From: Argopecten irradians
Taxonomy: Eukaryota; Mollusca; Bivalvia; Pectinida; Pectinidae
Direction of reading: 5' to 3'
Assembly (NCBI RefSeq): GCF_041381155.1
Contig: NC_091137.1
Span: forward strand, 19,823,655-19,887,654
Length of the DNA: 64,000 nt
How positions within the stretch are numbered: the first letter of the stretch is position 1; each line of letters starts with the position of its first letter. The notes under the pieces are model-generated. The model was not told the DNA's origin, did not search any database, and saw nothing but the letters and a program-made list of their open reading frames with translations. A program made the position numbers and the translations under genes. This document shows positions 11,745 through 25,700 of this stretch, one piece after another.

Positions 11745-13560
11745 CATTTTATTGCATCTTTATGATCTCGTCTTCAGAGAGGGCCCAACTGCTCAGTTCT
11801 CAGATCATAGGACATTGTTTATTGGTTAATGGTCAAACCATCTCCTATATAATCTAATAACACGGCAACATCAAAACAGTGACAGTAACGCTTACGTGTA
11901 TACCGTACAGTTTAATTGTACTTGAAGTGGTTATTATGCGAAATTCACAAAGTACATGTATAACAACACGATAGCCAAGGAAAGATACCACGGGACAGTC
12001 GTAAACAGCAGTCACGTGCAGTTCCCAATAGTATTATTAACATGTGTCATCTGCTATATAATTGCACCTTTACATGGGTACGTTCGACCTCCTGATGTAG
12101 AATGAACAATAGAAAATAACCCCTCAAAATGTTGAAATTAACGAAGACGCAAAATACTGTACAATTGTGTACATGTGAAAATAAAGTGATTTACAAGTAG
12201 TCAAAATATCAAATACATCTCACGAAATAAATTTAACCTCTTAAAGTGTTTTATAACAGTCTCCGACTCAGTTTAGTATATCAGAATCGATAATCAATTT
12301 ATGAATAAAACTGTAAATCTGTATAAAACATGAATTTTGTGTAATCAATGACAAAAATATACATTAGCCTTCTGCGATAGATAAAACATTTAGTTGATAA
12401 GTGTCAAAATAATAAAATGATTCGCACTTAGAACCAACCCCAATAGAAAAGATATTAAACTAATAAAGAAAATCATGGCCTCTATCTTAGTAACAGACAC
12501 ACTACCTCAGTAACATTACTTTATCATTCATCTTTTTGTTATTGTGTCTTCTACTATTCAATATCTTGAATTGCAGGTTGTGGTTCGTTAGATTGTATTT
12601 GCACTTTTTGTAGGACTCCTCAAGAATCTTTCACTTCATCTGATGATTTTGTCTTTCTGTCTATGTAAATATTTGCCATCCTTTTTGCATTTCGTGTGTT
12701 ATTTGAGTCTGCTTTAAAATTTGTTGAGTTCGCTATGGTTACTTTGCTCTACGTTGATCAACTTTTTATCTTATTTTCTTATAGATCTATTCTTTATGCT
12801 GTCGTGTTTATGACTTATAAAGCGGTAAGAGTTCACTTTGTTTGTTTGATTAATTAACATCCTATTAACTGCTATGGAATCTAGTAATCTGGTTAGTGTT
12901 TTCACAACCTGGTCTACTTAGTTTGAGAGATATTCCTATCAGTTACTCATACACCGCTATTCACAAAATGTAGGCTTTTACGTTAACTAATGCATATGTT
13001 TAGATACCAAGATACAAGTCTATTCAAATCTACTTGTAGGTCTTTTTCAGGTTTTTTTTTTCACTTTTGTCGAACTTTTTTTTTCATTTGCAAACCATTG
13101 CTTGAGCTGCACCCGATTGGTACTTATATTGGTCCTAGCAAACTCTCTTATTAATTGCGGGCCTATTCACCAAATAGTTTCTAACCACTAAAACTGTAAC
13201 TTTCCGCGATTTGGGTGCATTCTGAAAGTTTGACCATTACATCGATTTATTGAAGTAGTGTGGCCTTTTTTCAATTTCAACAATATTTTATTGATATTAT
13301 GTACATCAATAGGATTGGACATCAGGCTACGCCTATTTAAGTCCTCTCCAGATCTTATTTTAAAGTATAAACATGAATTCATTCTGCAATTCATTAATAC
13401 ATATATTTATATATACAAATAAATTGAATTAGTTACAGTATATATAGTGATAATAATATTAATAATTACTAATTAAAGGGGGATAACTCCAATTTTATTT
13501 TTAATAGAAAATGTTTCAGAACAAGTTTAGTTATTTGGATTTCATATTCCTAATAATTGT
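11745..13560. other. Intergenic region upstream of the protease gene
   Basis: AT-rich sequence with no supported gene. It should contain any distal protease promoter elements. The 68-codon minus-strand frame at 13188-13394 has no recognisable domain and is not supported. Confidence 0.45.
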
Positions 13561-13569
13561 AGTTTTTGG

Positions 13570-16500
13570 ATAGGGATAAGAATCATGCTCATTTATTGAC
13601 AGACTAACATACATACACACCATGAGATATTAGGCCAAAAAGTCCCTGTGCTTATCCCTTTGGAATATGTATGAGAGTCTGACAACAAATGAGCATTTTG
13701 TCTTCAGTATGAAAAAAAAATTGGTAGGAGATTGAATGCAAGTTTTTTTTTATACAATTGAAGTTAACCAACATTTATGATTCTAATATGTACATAGTTT
13801 GCTTATTCAATTAGATAATTATTATAGTATAACAGATTCTCAATATTCGATAAACAGTATTCAGTATCCATCCAGCCAGGATAGTTTAGAGTAAATTAGA
13901 AATAAATATTAACATATACAATAGTTTAGATGTTTAATTGCACTGCTAGATAGTATTTTGACTATCAAGTACTTAGATATGGGTACTTGTTACTTGTTAT
14001 TATTTGCTTATATATGCAGAGGGCTATATGATACATGTATATAAAATATGTTTATCAAAAATCAAATCTTTTAGTATGGCATATATATTCAATCACGCAT
14101 TGTAAAATATCTTTGTTAATATCATTATTGCAAAATTTACATCCATTTAATAGTTTTTCAATGTTTAAATGATTATGATTATCTGGTAAACCTAAGTTAT
14201 TTATTTCCTGTATAAGAACTGCTCTCTGTTCATAGAAGTGCCTACAGTCAAAGAAAAAGTGATTTGAATTTTCATTGGTATAATAGCAGGAACAGGCTGG
14301 AGAATCTCTTAAATGATCGTGATAAAGATCAGAGTTTAAATTACTTGCTTGGTTTCGTAGCTGGCACAGAATAATGTTATATTTACGGTCGCCATGATAT
14401 TTAAAAATATTAGAAATATCTGTAGTAGGAATATCATTATCAATTTTGATACTTTTTGTAAATTGTTCTAATGAATTATTAAATATGAGTTCTATATCTG
14501 TTTGATTAAATTCTCTTAGCATTGAGGGAATAAAGCTGTTGGGAGTATAATTCAGTTCTACAGAGGGGGGATTAAACAGGCGGTTATTCCTTAATGTGTA
14601 AGGAGTATTATTATTATCATTAAAGAATGGTTCAATCAAATTAGTAAGATATCTAGGGGATTCATTATTTACAATTTTAAACATTAATATTGATTGATGG
14701 AGTTTTCGTCTGAATGCAAGTGAATCAAGTCCAACTTCAGCATAAAGTTTATTATGCGATGTTCCTCGCCTCAGGCCTGTTATAATTCTTATTGTATCTA
14801 TCTGTACAGATTCTAATAAGTCTTTATCTTGTTTTGTACAATTATCCCAAATGACATCACCATATTCTAGGTCTTATAAAGGATGTATATTTTTAAATGG
14901 CTCTTTTTATCTACATTATATTTAAGTAATCTTAAAATATTTAGTCTTTTAGAGGCCTGAGTATAAATATTGTTAATATGTTTGGACCATTTACCATCAC
15001 TACTGAAAGTTACCCCCAAATGTTTATGAAATAGAACAGAGTTTACAATATCATCTGCAAATAGAATATCGTGATTGAATATATGTCTTTTTCTTGAGAA
15101 AAGTACAGTTTCTGTTTTTGAAGGATTAAAATTAATGTCCCACTTCTTTGCCCAATTATTGATATTACTTAGATCATTGGTTAGATTATCTGCAATTTCT
15201 ACATGGTTATCAGTTATTATTTCATAAAGTGAAGTATCATCAGCAAAGAGTTTAATTTTACTATTTACACATTCAGTTATGTCATTAATATATAATAAGA
15301 ATAGGAATGGCCCTAAGACAGAACCTTGTGGTACACCGGCATTGTCATTTTTAAAAGAAGATAGGAAACCCTCAGTAGATACTCTTTGTTTTCGATCAGA
15401 AAGATAATTTCGAAACCACTGTAACACTCTCCCTTTTATACCATAGGACTCTAATTTGAATAATAATCCTTCATGCCAGACTCTGTCGAAAGCTTTGCTA
15501 ATATCGCAGAATATAAATTTTATTTCATTGTTTTTATCCAAATTATGCACTATCGTATTATAAATATCTAGTAACTGGATAACTGTAGAGTCTTTAGGCA
15601 AAAATCCTGATTGGTGCTTTGTTATAATATCACACCCTTTCATATAGTTAAACATATATTTAAAAATTACTTTTTCTATTATTTTACTAAAGCATGGTGT
15701 TACAGATATTGGTCTATAATTTGAAGCATTACTCTCGAGCCCTTTTCCTTTATAAATTGCATTGATATTAGCTGTTTTCCAAGATAATGGAATAACTCCA
15801 GTTTCTAAAGTTTTATTACACAGTAGAGTAAGAGGGTGTATAAGCGAAGGAGTTAGGTGTTTAATAATTTTTGGTATCATGTTGTCTGGACCAGGAGGTT
15901 TTTTTTTCATTAAGTAAGTCAAGTTTTTTATCTTTAATATCCTGTTCTAAAATAACAATGTTATCTAATCTAAAGGGGAAGGTGTTTTCCAAAGGTGGCA
16001 ATGGATCTAAATTAGCAGATGAAGTAGATATTGAACTGAAATAGTTATTAAGACACTCTGCTTTATCCAAAGGGTGATGTATATAGTAATTATTTTCAAA
16101 TAATGGAGGCAAAGAATGTGATATATTACTCGAGTTCATAACCGATTTGGCAATTTTCCACCATTTATTTAAAGGAATTGACTGATCTTGAAGGGATTTT
16201 TTTAGTTTATCGAAATGGTTTATTTTTTCAGTTCGAATTAAATCTATGACTTCATTTCTACTTTGCCTAAAGTTTGCCCAGTCAGTCTGTAAGTTAGTAT
16301 TTCTGGCTCTTGTATGTAATCTGTTTCTTTTTCTAATTTGTTGTCTTATATTATTGGTCATCCATGGTTTATCATTTGGGCGTACAGTAATAGTTTTAGA
16401 TGGAATAAATAGATTTATTTGTTCATTTATAGTATCAGTTAAAAGCTTATTGAATTCATTAGTGTCAAGGTTTTGTGTAATTACATCCCAGTTTACATTA

Positions 16501-17300
16501 TTGATATTTGAATTCATCTGTATGAAATTTGCATTATCGTAGAGAAAGATATTTTTTATAAGATTTTTGTTTGAATACAGAGTAGGAACAAGTAAAATGG
16601 ATAACTGAGTGATCACTGCATATTGGTGTACTCACTAAGGTATTTCTAATTAGATTAATGTTATTAGTAAAAAGTAAATCAATAGCAGTGGAAGTAGTAT
16701 CAGTTACTCTTGCAGGTTCATTGATTATACTGGTGAGATTAAATTTTGTTAACAGTCTGCTTAAATAGTGGTTGTCAGGAATATTTAACATGTTTACATT
16801 TGTATCACCAGTTATAATGATATCAGTACCTGTATTTTTGTTATAAACCTCATCAAGAACTGTATCAAGCTTATTCCAATATTCAACATTTGATTCCGTC
16901 TATAAATACATCCTAATATTATTTTTTTTTATTATTGATGAAAATATCCAGATGATGAGCTCCAGATCCTCATGTTCCAAGTCTTCTCTTCTTTTAGTGT
17001 TTATAGTATTTTTACAATATATAATTATTCCACCTCCTAGCCCAGTCTTTCTATCTAGCCTATGAATATTATTAGAAAATGAATTTATGTTTATGTCAGA
17101 GTTTGGGATAATTGGTGTGAGATGAGTTTCAGTCAAGCATAATATATCTTTATCATAAAGTTCTGCTTCAATAATATCAATTTTATTTCTGAGTGATCTA
17201 ACATTTAAATGAGAGATTTCAAGATTACAATGAGGCCTTTTTAACATTTTTGAAATGGTTGGTTGGTTGATTAGACTAATTAGCACCTAAGTCCATTTAA
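13570..17300 (-). mobile_element. APE-type non-LTR retrotransposon (Jockey/CR1-like), near full length, frames broken
   Basis: Endonuclease N-part at 17286-16900 (HLNVRSLRNK and the catalytic-Glu motif LTETHL). Endonuclease C-part at 16791-16534, ending with the active-site SDHS. Linker plus RT start at 16616-15861 (KPWMTNNIR). RT core at 15922-14867 with SNYRPISVTP, CDISKAFDRVWH, GVPQGSVLGPFLF and the catalytic FADDTS. C-terminal part at 14684-14055 with a Cys-rich motif (CSCYYTNENSNHFFFDC). The 3' tail runs to about 13570 with AATAAATGAG on the minus strand. At least four frame interruptions separate these blocks, and the one at 15899-15907 sits on a run of nine T. Key RT and endonuclease residues are intact, so this is a fairly young copy or one affected by homopolymer errors. 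Clade assignment is from motif feel only. Confidence 0.85.
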
Positions 17301-18995
17301 AGATGTTTCGGAAGGCTGTGGTATCGTCATGTTATATCTCCCTTTTATAGTAGGACTCTAATGTAAATGTTTTATTAATGTTTTTTTCTCTAATGATGGA
17401 TTCCCGTGGGGCGTTTTGGTTATTGTTTTGGGCTTCATCTTCCATTTGTGGATACCTATTTTCCAGATTTCAAGTTAATTTCTTTCCTCTTATGATTTCT
17501 TGACGATTATCTTGAGGATCGTTGGAGGAATTCATCAGGTCCTGATGTGATTTGCTTAGACTTCTTCGTCACCATTTCTTTTGTGATGTTTTACTTTACA
17601 TCAATTTGATGGGGACCCAGTAAAGATATGTTGGAGTTTTTGTTTTGTTTTTGTTTTTTAGAAGAAAAAATACAATGTTGAAATCGGAAGCTTTTTCTTT
17701 GTCAGTTATTTTTCTCGTTTATCATTCTTTTTCTTGTATAATAAGTTCCGAGTTGAAACCTTCATTTATGTCCGTATGGAAAAGTACTTGATGTTTTGTA
17801 ATTAAAACCATAATAATCTAGTAATCATCGTGTAAAATAGTTGTCAGACTTGAAGATTTAGTCAAAAAATGTTCTGGTTATACCACGTGTTCGCTGGAAT
17901 TTATTAAAAGAGAAATTTCGCGATACGGAATTCATTTTTACATAATTGCAGGCGATTATTTTATCAACTGTGTCAGCATTGTATAAACATGTGTTTTTCT
18001 GTCCGAATTTGGGTCCAAAATTCATTATAGTAACAGATATAAGAAGTACGATGCGCTGTCGGCGAAGAGTGAAGATAGTCTACTAGTATATAGATAAGAA
18101 CCCTAGACTACTTTTTAGACTGGACTATACCAGACACATCTACTTCCTAGACTTACTAGACATCAAAACAAATATATTTATCTGACAATGACTTTCTATT
18201 TCAGTTTCCAAACGTCACTCCACAATAATTTAACAATATATTTACGATGTCAAAAAGGGTAAACAATATAGTAAAAATATCATTGATATGCGCAACTCAG
18301 CAAGAGCTTGCAAATAAAATAATTTTGGGGTTTTTTTTCAATCGGATATGACAAACGTGCAAGAAAAATTTGTTTGCAGTTTGCTAATATCATGTTTTTT
18401 CTTGAACCAATGAATAACAACTCCAAATTTATTTTCATTCCATACATTTACGTAATCAGGCTAGCTTATCTTTTACTTGACATCATGGAAATTTGTTGGA
18501 GTTTGTCTTTTTATCAATTATCAAAAATGTATGATCTTCATCACGAACCCAAGTGAAAAGCTCAATTATCACTTCTAGTATATTCTAGTATAGTACATGT
18601 ATATCATAGTACATCGATACTGTAGTTTTTACATGGTACCAACAATACTCGTGTCTTTGAAAGAAATAATTAAGCAGAGTGTGCTGAAAAGTTGAAAGTA
18701 CTCTATGTATACATATTCTCATGTCGGAATTTTATAGTTCTATTAGCTTTTACATGAGTATTGGACTTGACCTTGAGTACAGTATGTCAGTTACATTGGC
18801 AGTGTGTGACCAGCTGGTGCAGATGTGCTGATTACAGTGTAAGGACACCGAGGACGTCCACTGATAAGATATAACAGAACATTCCATATCTCTCTTTCAG
18901 TACTGCCAGTCGGACCCTACAAGACGTGGTAAGTTGTCTTCAGTAAGTTTTCATAACAGTTAAACTTAAGGTACAGTTTGATCCAAAGTAGAAGT
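17300..18995. other. Region between the two LINE copies
   Basis: The first 260 bp next to the minus-strand LINE (to about 17560) probably belong to its 5' leader. The rest is AT-rich with no supported exon. A 60-codon plus-strand frame at 18374-18556 has no recognisable feature. Confidence 0.4.
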
Positions 18996-18999
18996 GAGA

Positions 19000-21860
19000 G
19001 GTAGTGTATCTATAGTATTAAACAATTTGATACTTGAATACTATGCTTGATCATGTTACTGATGACTCGAAACAAACAAATGTTGATATTATTATCACTG
19101 GTGACATTAATGTAAATATGCTCACCATACAGCCTAATTCCACTTTTAGTAGACTCCTCAGCAAATATAATATGACAAACTTTGTAAATGACTTTACAAG
19201 AGTAACACCTGATTCCTCTACCTCAATTGACATTGTTCTTACAAATAACAATACCATTGTTAAAAATACACATATACCACTTCCGATATGCAGTGATCCT
19301 TCTGTTATTAATTTCAGTTTTTGTCATTCTGTTTTTAAACAACATACATATGCTAAAAACATTTATCTCTATAATGAAGCGGATGTTGTCAAGATGAATC
19401 AAATGATCAATAATATTGACTGGGTAAGTATTGGTGAACACCATGATGTAGATAGTTTCAATTCCATACTTAGTGATACTATAAATAGGGTTATGAATGA
19501 ATTTATACCTCAAAAGAAAATAACTGTAAGACCTAATGACAAGCCATGGATGACAGGTGAGATTAGGCTAAAAATTAGACAGAGAAATAGAGTTCATAAA
19601 AAAGCAGTTCAAACCATTAATTCAGCTCATTGGGAAAATTTTAGAAATCTTAGAAATGAAACCATGACTTTGATTCGTAATGCAAAATCTGTATATTTGG
19701 AAAATTTAGAAAAATCTTTAAATGATATAAATACTTCTTCGTTTAAATGGTGGAAAACCGCAAAAACTCTACTTAAGTTCAATAATAAACACTCTATTAT
19801 TCCACCATTAAATTATAATAATTCTTTCTTGTTCCATCCCATAGATAAAGCCGAAGGTTTTGTTGACTATTTTACATCAATATCAACTTCTTCTGATAAT
19901 ATTGATCCTTTGCCTGCTGTCCCTGAATCTCCTAACATACTTGATAATATTTTAATTCAGGAACAGGAAGTCAGAGATCAATTAATTATAATAAATGGAA
20001 ATAAACCTGCTGGCTCTGGTGGCATAATACCTAAGGTCCTGAAACTTCTTTTATCATCAATTGTTACACCATTAACTATTTTATTCAACAAAACATTGTC
20101 AACTAGCTTTGTTCCTTCGTCTTGGAAACTTTCTAATATAAATGCTATTTATAAAGGCAAAGGTAGTGATAATGACATTTCAAATTACCGACCAATTTCA
20201 ATTACATCTTGTCTTAGTAAAATATTAGAAAAGATTATCTTCAAACATTTATATAATCATCTTGTTGAACATGAAATGGTATCGAAATTCCAATCAGGAT
20301 TTATTGGAGGAGACTCAACTATTTATCAATTACTCTCAATGTATGACACATTTATAAAAAAAATTAGATGAAGGGCTAGAAACTAGATCTATTTTTTGTA
20401 ATATTAGCAAAGCCTTTGATCGGGTTTGGCACCCCGGCTTACTTTATAAGCTTGAAATGTATGGTGTTAAAAGTAATGTCTTAAATTGGTTTTAAAGTTA
20501 TCTAGATAATCGTCAACACAGAGTTATAACTGAAGGTTTCTCCTCTTCATATCGTCAGGTAAGTGCGGGTGTCCCCCAGAGCTCAGTTCTCGGTCCTTTT
20601 CTTTTTCTAATCTATATAAATGACATAACTGATTGTATAACAAATGATAAAAGACTATTTGCAGATGATACCTCTCTTTTTAAGGTCACGGACATTTCTC
20701 CTTTAGATACAGCAAATAGTTTATCTGAGGACCCTGAAAATATAGATAAATGGTCTAAAAAATGGGATATTAAATTCAACCCAGATGATACAGAATCGCT
20801 TACTTTCAGTCGCAAAAGAAATATTATATGTCCAGATGTCTTATTCCAAAATGAGGTTATCAAAAATGTCAAAAACCACAAACATCTTGGCTTATTTCTT
20901 TCTGAGGATGGTAAATGGCACCACCATATTCACTACATTTACAAAAAAGCTTGTAATCGTATAAAACTTTTAAAAACTGTTAAATATAGATTGAGTCGAA
21001 AATCTTTAACTAATATTTATGTTTCATATATTAGACCGATATTAAAATATGGTTATATCTTGTTTGATAATTGTACACAGCAGGAAGCATTACTTCTTGA
21101 ACTATTCAAATAGAGGCTGTCCGAATTATCCCTGGACTGCGTAAGGGAACATCTCATTATAAACTTTACTCAGAACTTGGCTGGGATACACTTGCCACAA
21201 GGCGCAAAAAACATAGACTTGTCCTTCTTTATAAAAATTTTATAACTGCTCCCTCCTATCTAAACGAATTAATTGAACAATACTTTAATAATGAAAACCC
21301 ATATCTGTTAAGAAATGAAAGATTATTTGCAATTCCTTTTAGTAGATCTACCATTTATGCTAATAGTTTTATTCCAAAAACTCTGAAAGAATACAATGAA
21401 CTTGCACTTAGATTTGATTTAACCAGTATCACCTCTATTAACCAATTTAAAAAACTTCTAAGCCAGAATATTAGTGATATCACACCCACAGATAATGCCA
21501 AGTACAAAACTTTTTTAAATTCAGGCAAAAGGAAAGATAATATTTTGATATGTCAATTACGGAACTGTTGTAGTAATTTAAACTTTGATCTTTATAATGA
21601 TCACTTAGCAGAATCACCATTGTGCGAGTGTGGTAATGCATATGAAACCACTGAACATTACTTCTTCTCCTGTAGTAAATACAATTAACAGCGCAGAACT
21701 CTCCAAAATAAGTTAATAAATTTTACTTATAACCACTTTGACCTTCAAATACTTTTGTCTGGCTGTAATGATTGTAATAATGAAACAAACTTGAATATCT
21801 TTCAGTGTACACTAGATTTTGTAAGGGCTACTTATAGATTTCATAACATATAACCACCAT
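19000..21860 (+). mobile_element. 5'-truncated LINE copy, same family as the minus-strand element
   Basis: The copy starts inside the endonuclease domain (DIIITGDINVNM) and continues through the linker (RPNDKPWMTGEIR) into RT motifs SNYRPISITSC, CNISKAFDRVWHPG, GVPQSSVLGPFLF and FADDTS, then a Cys-rich C-terminal part near 21590-21670. The blocks match those of the minus-strand element along their length, so both belong to one family. It is dead: the endonuclease SDH is SDP, the RT motif VPQG is VPQS, there is a frameshift after 20369, a stop within the RT at about 20493, and further breaks near 21110. The 5' truncation is typical of target-primed integration. Confidence 0.87.
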
Positions 21861-22745
21861 CATAATTGTTTTACTTATTGATTCTTCCTTTTGTACTTCT
21901 AATTGTATGATTCATCAATAACTTTGATGAATTTATTAACTAATCGTGGTTAAAGATACCATACCTTTATTAATAAAATTAGTGTTCTGAAAAACACTTC
22001 TATAACAGCATCTGTTCCGATGGGCATTTATCATTTATTAGTTTACGTATTATTATATAAATTGTCATACTACATGTATTTAAAATATATGATTAATACA
22101 TTTATCTTAGCTACATATCTGTTTAGGTAATTGTTAAAATTAATGCATGTGTCATGACAAGTATAAATTTAGACCAAAATTTATCTCAATATTCTGCAAC
22201 ATTTTATCTCTTGAATCATATACATGAATACAGCAGCCATGGTAGAATTTCTGAATCCCATTGGTGGATGACCATCGGCTTATTAGCCACATGGGCTTTC
22301 TGGTCTGTATCTGGTGGGTGAAGGTAATTTCCTCATGGCTGCTGCATTCTCATTTCTTTATTATTATACTTTTTGAAAAAAAATTACTATCTATAATCTC
22401 ATTAATAATATATGATATATTGTCATGACTTATGAAACATGTACTTTCAAATGCTCTTTCGTGTTATTTGTATATATACATTTTGTTACCAGGGAGAGAA
22501 CTTACATAGGCACTGCCTGTTGTTCGATCCTATTTCACTTGTTTGAAATAAAATTTTGTTGAAATGAAAAATTAAACAATTCCTATACAAAACATATTGC
22601 ATATAAACACGTATACACAACTATATATTATGGTTGGAATTGTATCATTTTTAATCAGCATGAATAACAATATTGATATCCACTGTTAGTTTTCTGTCGT
22701 GTTTTCGCCTTTCTCTAAAAGTTAACGTAATTTCCTTTTCAGAAA
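21861..22745. other. Intergenic, upstream of the EF-hand gene
   Basis: It contains a short inverted pair (see the separate entry) and AATAAA-rich sequence around 22545. A CTTTTCAG acceptor-like site directly before the ATG at 22746 suggests that the EF-hand gene has a noncoding first exon somewhere in this stretch. Confidence 0.4.
22227..22347. repeat. Short foldback repeat
   Basis: GAATACAGCAGCCATGG near 22227 is matched in inverted orientation by CATGGCTGCTGCATTC near 22335, enclosing about 90 bp. It could be a small non-autonomous element or part of a larger repeat. No target duplication was identified. Confidence 0.45.
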
Positions 22746-25700
22746 ATGCTGAGACACATTTTGCTCGCCGCCACTGTGGCCGCTGTGGTGACCGCCCAGG
22801 CCGGGTAACTATATCTATTTACTTATAAACAAGCATTTATATCCGAGCCAAAACCCTTATTCTGGCAGTCATGTACATAATTTTGAGCCCATGAAAACGT
22901 TTGTAAAGAAACATAAAGCTGTTCCAATTAAGCCCAAATAATTGAAAATATTGTAACTCTTGTGGTGATGGTGGTGGTGGTGGTGGTGGTGAGTTTACCC
23001 AGATTGTTCTTATATTCCCTAATCACAACTTAAGGAGCTCAAAGGGACATTAACTCTTCAAGGAAATGCAAACTTTGTAATTCATATCAATTTTGTGTTT
23101 GTCCTATAGATAGTCTAGGGGGGTAGAGATCGTAAGTGATCAGAATCTCTAGAGTATCGAGGATGTCTTCCATACATGTAAACGGATACTATTTTCTACA
23201 GTCTACAGTAAAACATTTTATGTTAAAAAGCTAATGTTTTTGAACTTCTCTATGGTATCACATTGTAAAAGAAAAGGGAGTGGGTGGAAACGTAGTTTGC
23301 CATAGCTCTTCGCTGGTTGACTACATGTCATTCCCTTCGTTCTTCAGTTTGTAAATGATATATTACACATTTTATCAAAAGGAGTCCTTCTTATATTTTC
23401 AAAAGATGATCGCAAGGCAATAGAATACATGTTTTTGTAGAAGTTTTTGAAAACTTATGGGGGCCTGGGTGCACCCCTTGTTGGCCAGTTCCTTTCCTTT
23501 TTGTTTCAACAAAAATATATCTTAACGATAATACTATAAGATAGAACAAACGATGTTAAAAAGTATTGTACATGGCAAAAGGCTCCTAAATGTTTGCTGA
23601 TTTGTGGAAAGTGTTTCCTAAAAAAACAGGATGATAGTTATGATTCCTGGCAGCGTCTGGCCATGGACAGACCGCTAGCCTTCTTTTCTTTCATTGTACA
23701 ATACACGAATTATGAAGACTGAGTATGTTAGGGAAAAATTATCTAATCTGACAGATAATGCATAAAAGTAAATTCATATATTTTTTATTTTAGTCCTATA
23801 AAAACCTATAATAGGCGGCCCCCAGACCCCACCCTTTTCTTTGCTTCGTGCCTCTATAAATATTCAGATTTTAGGCATTGCAATTCTGTAACTTTTTATT
23901 TAAAATATGACATTAGACGTCAAAAATAATAAACTAAGATGTTTACATGACTTCAATTATTTTCTGAAAAAGCGTTCTTCATTGAAGTCCTCAAAATGCA
24001 TGAATTATTAGCATATATTCGAGAGCTTGTGGGGGACATTAGGCCTTTGACCCCCGCCCTTCTTCGTTTTACGTCCATGTAAATATTAAGATTTTGGTAT
24101 TGCAATTCTGGAAGTAACAAAATTGGGAAATTAAATTAAAACTTCAAATGAAAAATATTACACTAGACACGAAAATCAGAAATAAACCTCCTTAAATGGC
24201 TTCAATTATTTTCTGGAAAAAAAATCATTAGATCCTCATTATGCAGGATTTTGCATCATTTATTCGAGAGCTCCTAGGGGCATAGGCGGCCCCTAGACCT
24301 CTCGCCTGATTTGCTTGGTCTCAGGACCCCTCTAACCTCAAAACCTGAATCCTCCCTGTATGTATATGTATAGTAATGTTTTTTCCTATCTATTTGGTCC
24401 CTGGATATGTATATGAATAGTAATGATTGTTTTCTATCTGTTAGGCCCTGGATATGTAAATTAATTTTTGTATATATAGGAATTCATTTTTTCTATTTAT
24501 TAGGACCCTGGATATATATCGTGTTGGAACAGTTTGTATGTTAGTTCCTTGGATACATTGTATGTATATGCACATATGTGTAGTATTACAGTAGTGTATT
24601 TTTTCTATCTATTAGGCCCCTGGATATGTATGGTCTCATCAACGTGCTGTACATGAAGGCAGACAAGAACTTTGATGGCATAATCTCATCACAGGAACTA
24701 GACGACGTATTCACCGGCTTCGATCTTGACAGTAAACCATATCTAGCTACATATCAAAATATAATCCAAAATCAGCATGTTAAGACTAGTATATATATAT
24801 ATTAAGATCCATATCCGATTAAGATGTACAAACTGTTAAAATTTTTGTCCTCAGCCAACCACGCGTGGTAAAAATAAATGATAAAGAAACAAAAAGAAAT
24901 CTGTGTAAATGAATTACAAAGAGACAAAAGATCATGATTCAAAATGTATACGCATGATAAATTACTATATACACCATTAATTTGTCAGTATAATCTTTTA
25001 AGGAGGTAAATCATGGAGGTTCTGTTGTTATTACTAGAGGACGGTAGTGTGACGATGGCTGAATTCACTGGGCTATGGAAGCTACTGACACATCAGAGTC
25101 AAGAGCACGCTGAAGCCTTCTTCCATCTGGCTGATCTCACTGATGATGACGTCATCGACTCCAGTGATCTCAAACTCATGTACGGCGTATTCGACATCGA
25201 TCGTACGTTAAGTTTCTGGTATTTTTTCTCTCAATCCAAAAAATGTACATACAAGCAACAATAGCTTAGTCGGCTACAGCCATAGAGCATTAGGTGAAGT
25301 CCCAAAAGATCCAAAACTATACAACAATTTAAATTTCATAAGCAATCTCTTACAACATGGAGACATTTCAGTAAAGTGCACATTTTGCCAAAAACTAATA
25401 ATTCAGTAGCCAACCATTCTATTTAAATATATGCCAGATTTATAAAACTGTTATGATAAAATCTAAATTTCACTATTAGTATTTTGGCCAATTTTAACGA
25501 AAATCAATCTTCTAAAACTTATATACTTACATTTACATGTATATCAATTTCCAGATACGGGAACTGTAACTGCGAAGAATTTCGCCACAAAATGGGTTCA
25601 GGTAAGCGACGATAGTGACATATCATTATGATTCTCTGTTGTTTAAAAAGCGTCACACATGAGTGTTCGCGATTAATAAGCAGACAAAATAAAACGCATA

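Noticed and set aside
25013-25264. EF-hand frame starting at an ATG at 25013
   Set aside because: The ATG is in the intron. The exon starts at 25038 after an AG, which completes the loop DLDKDG with the previous exon.
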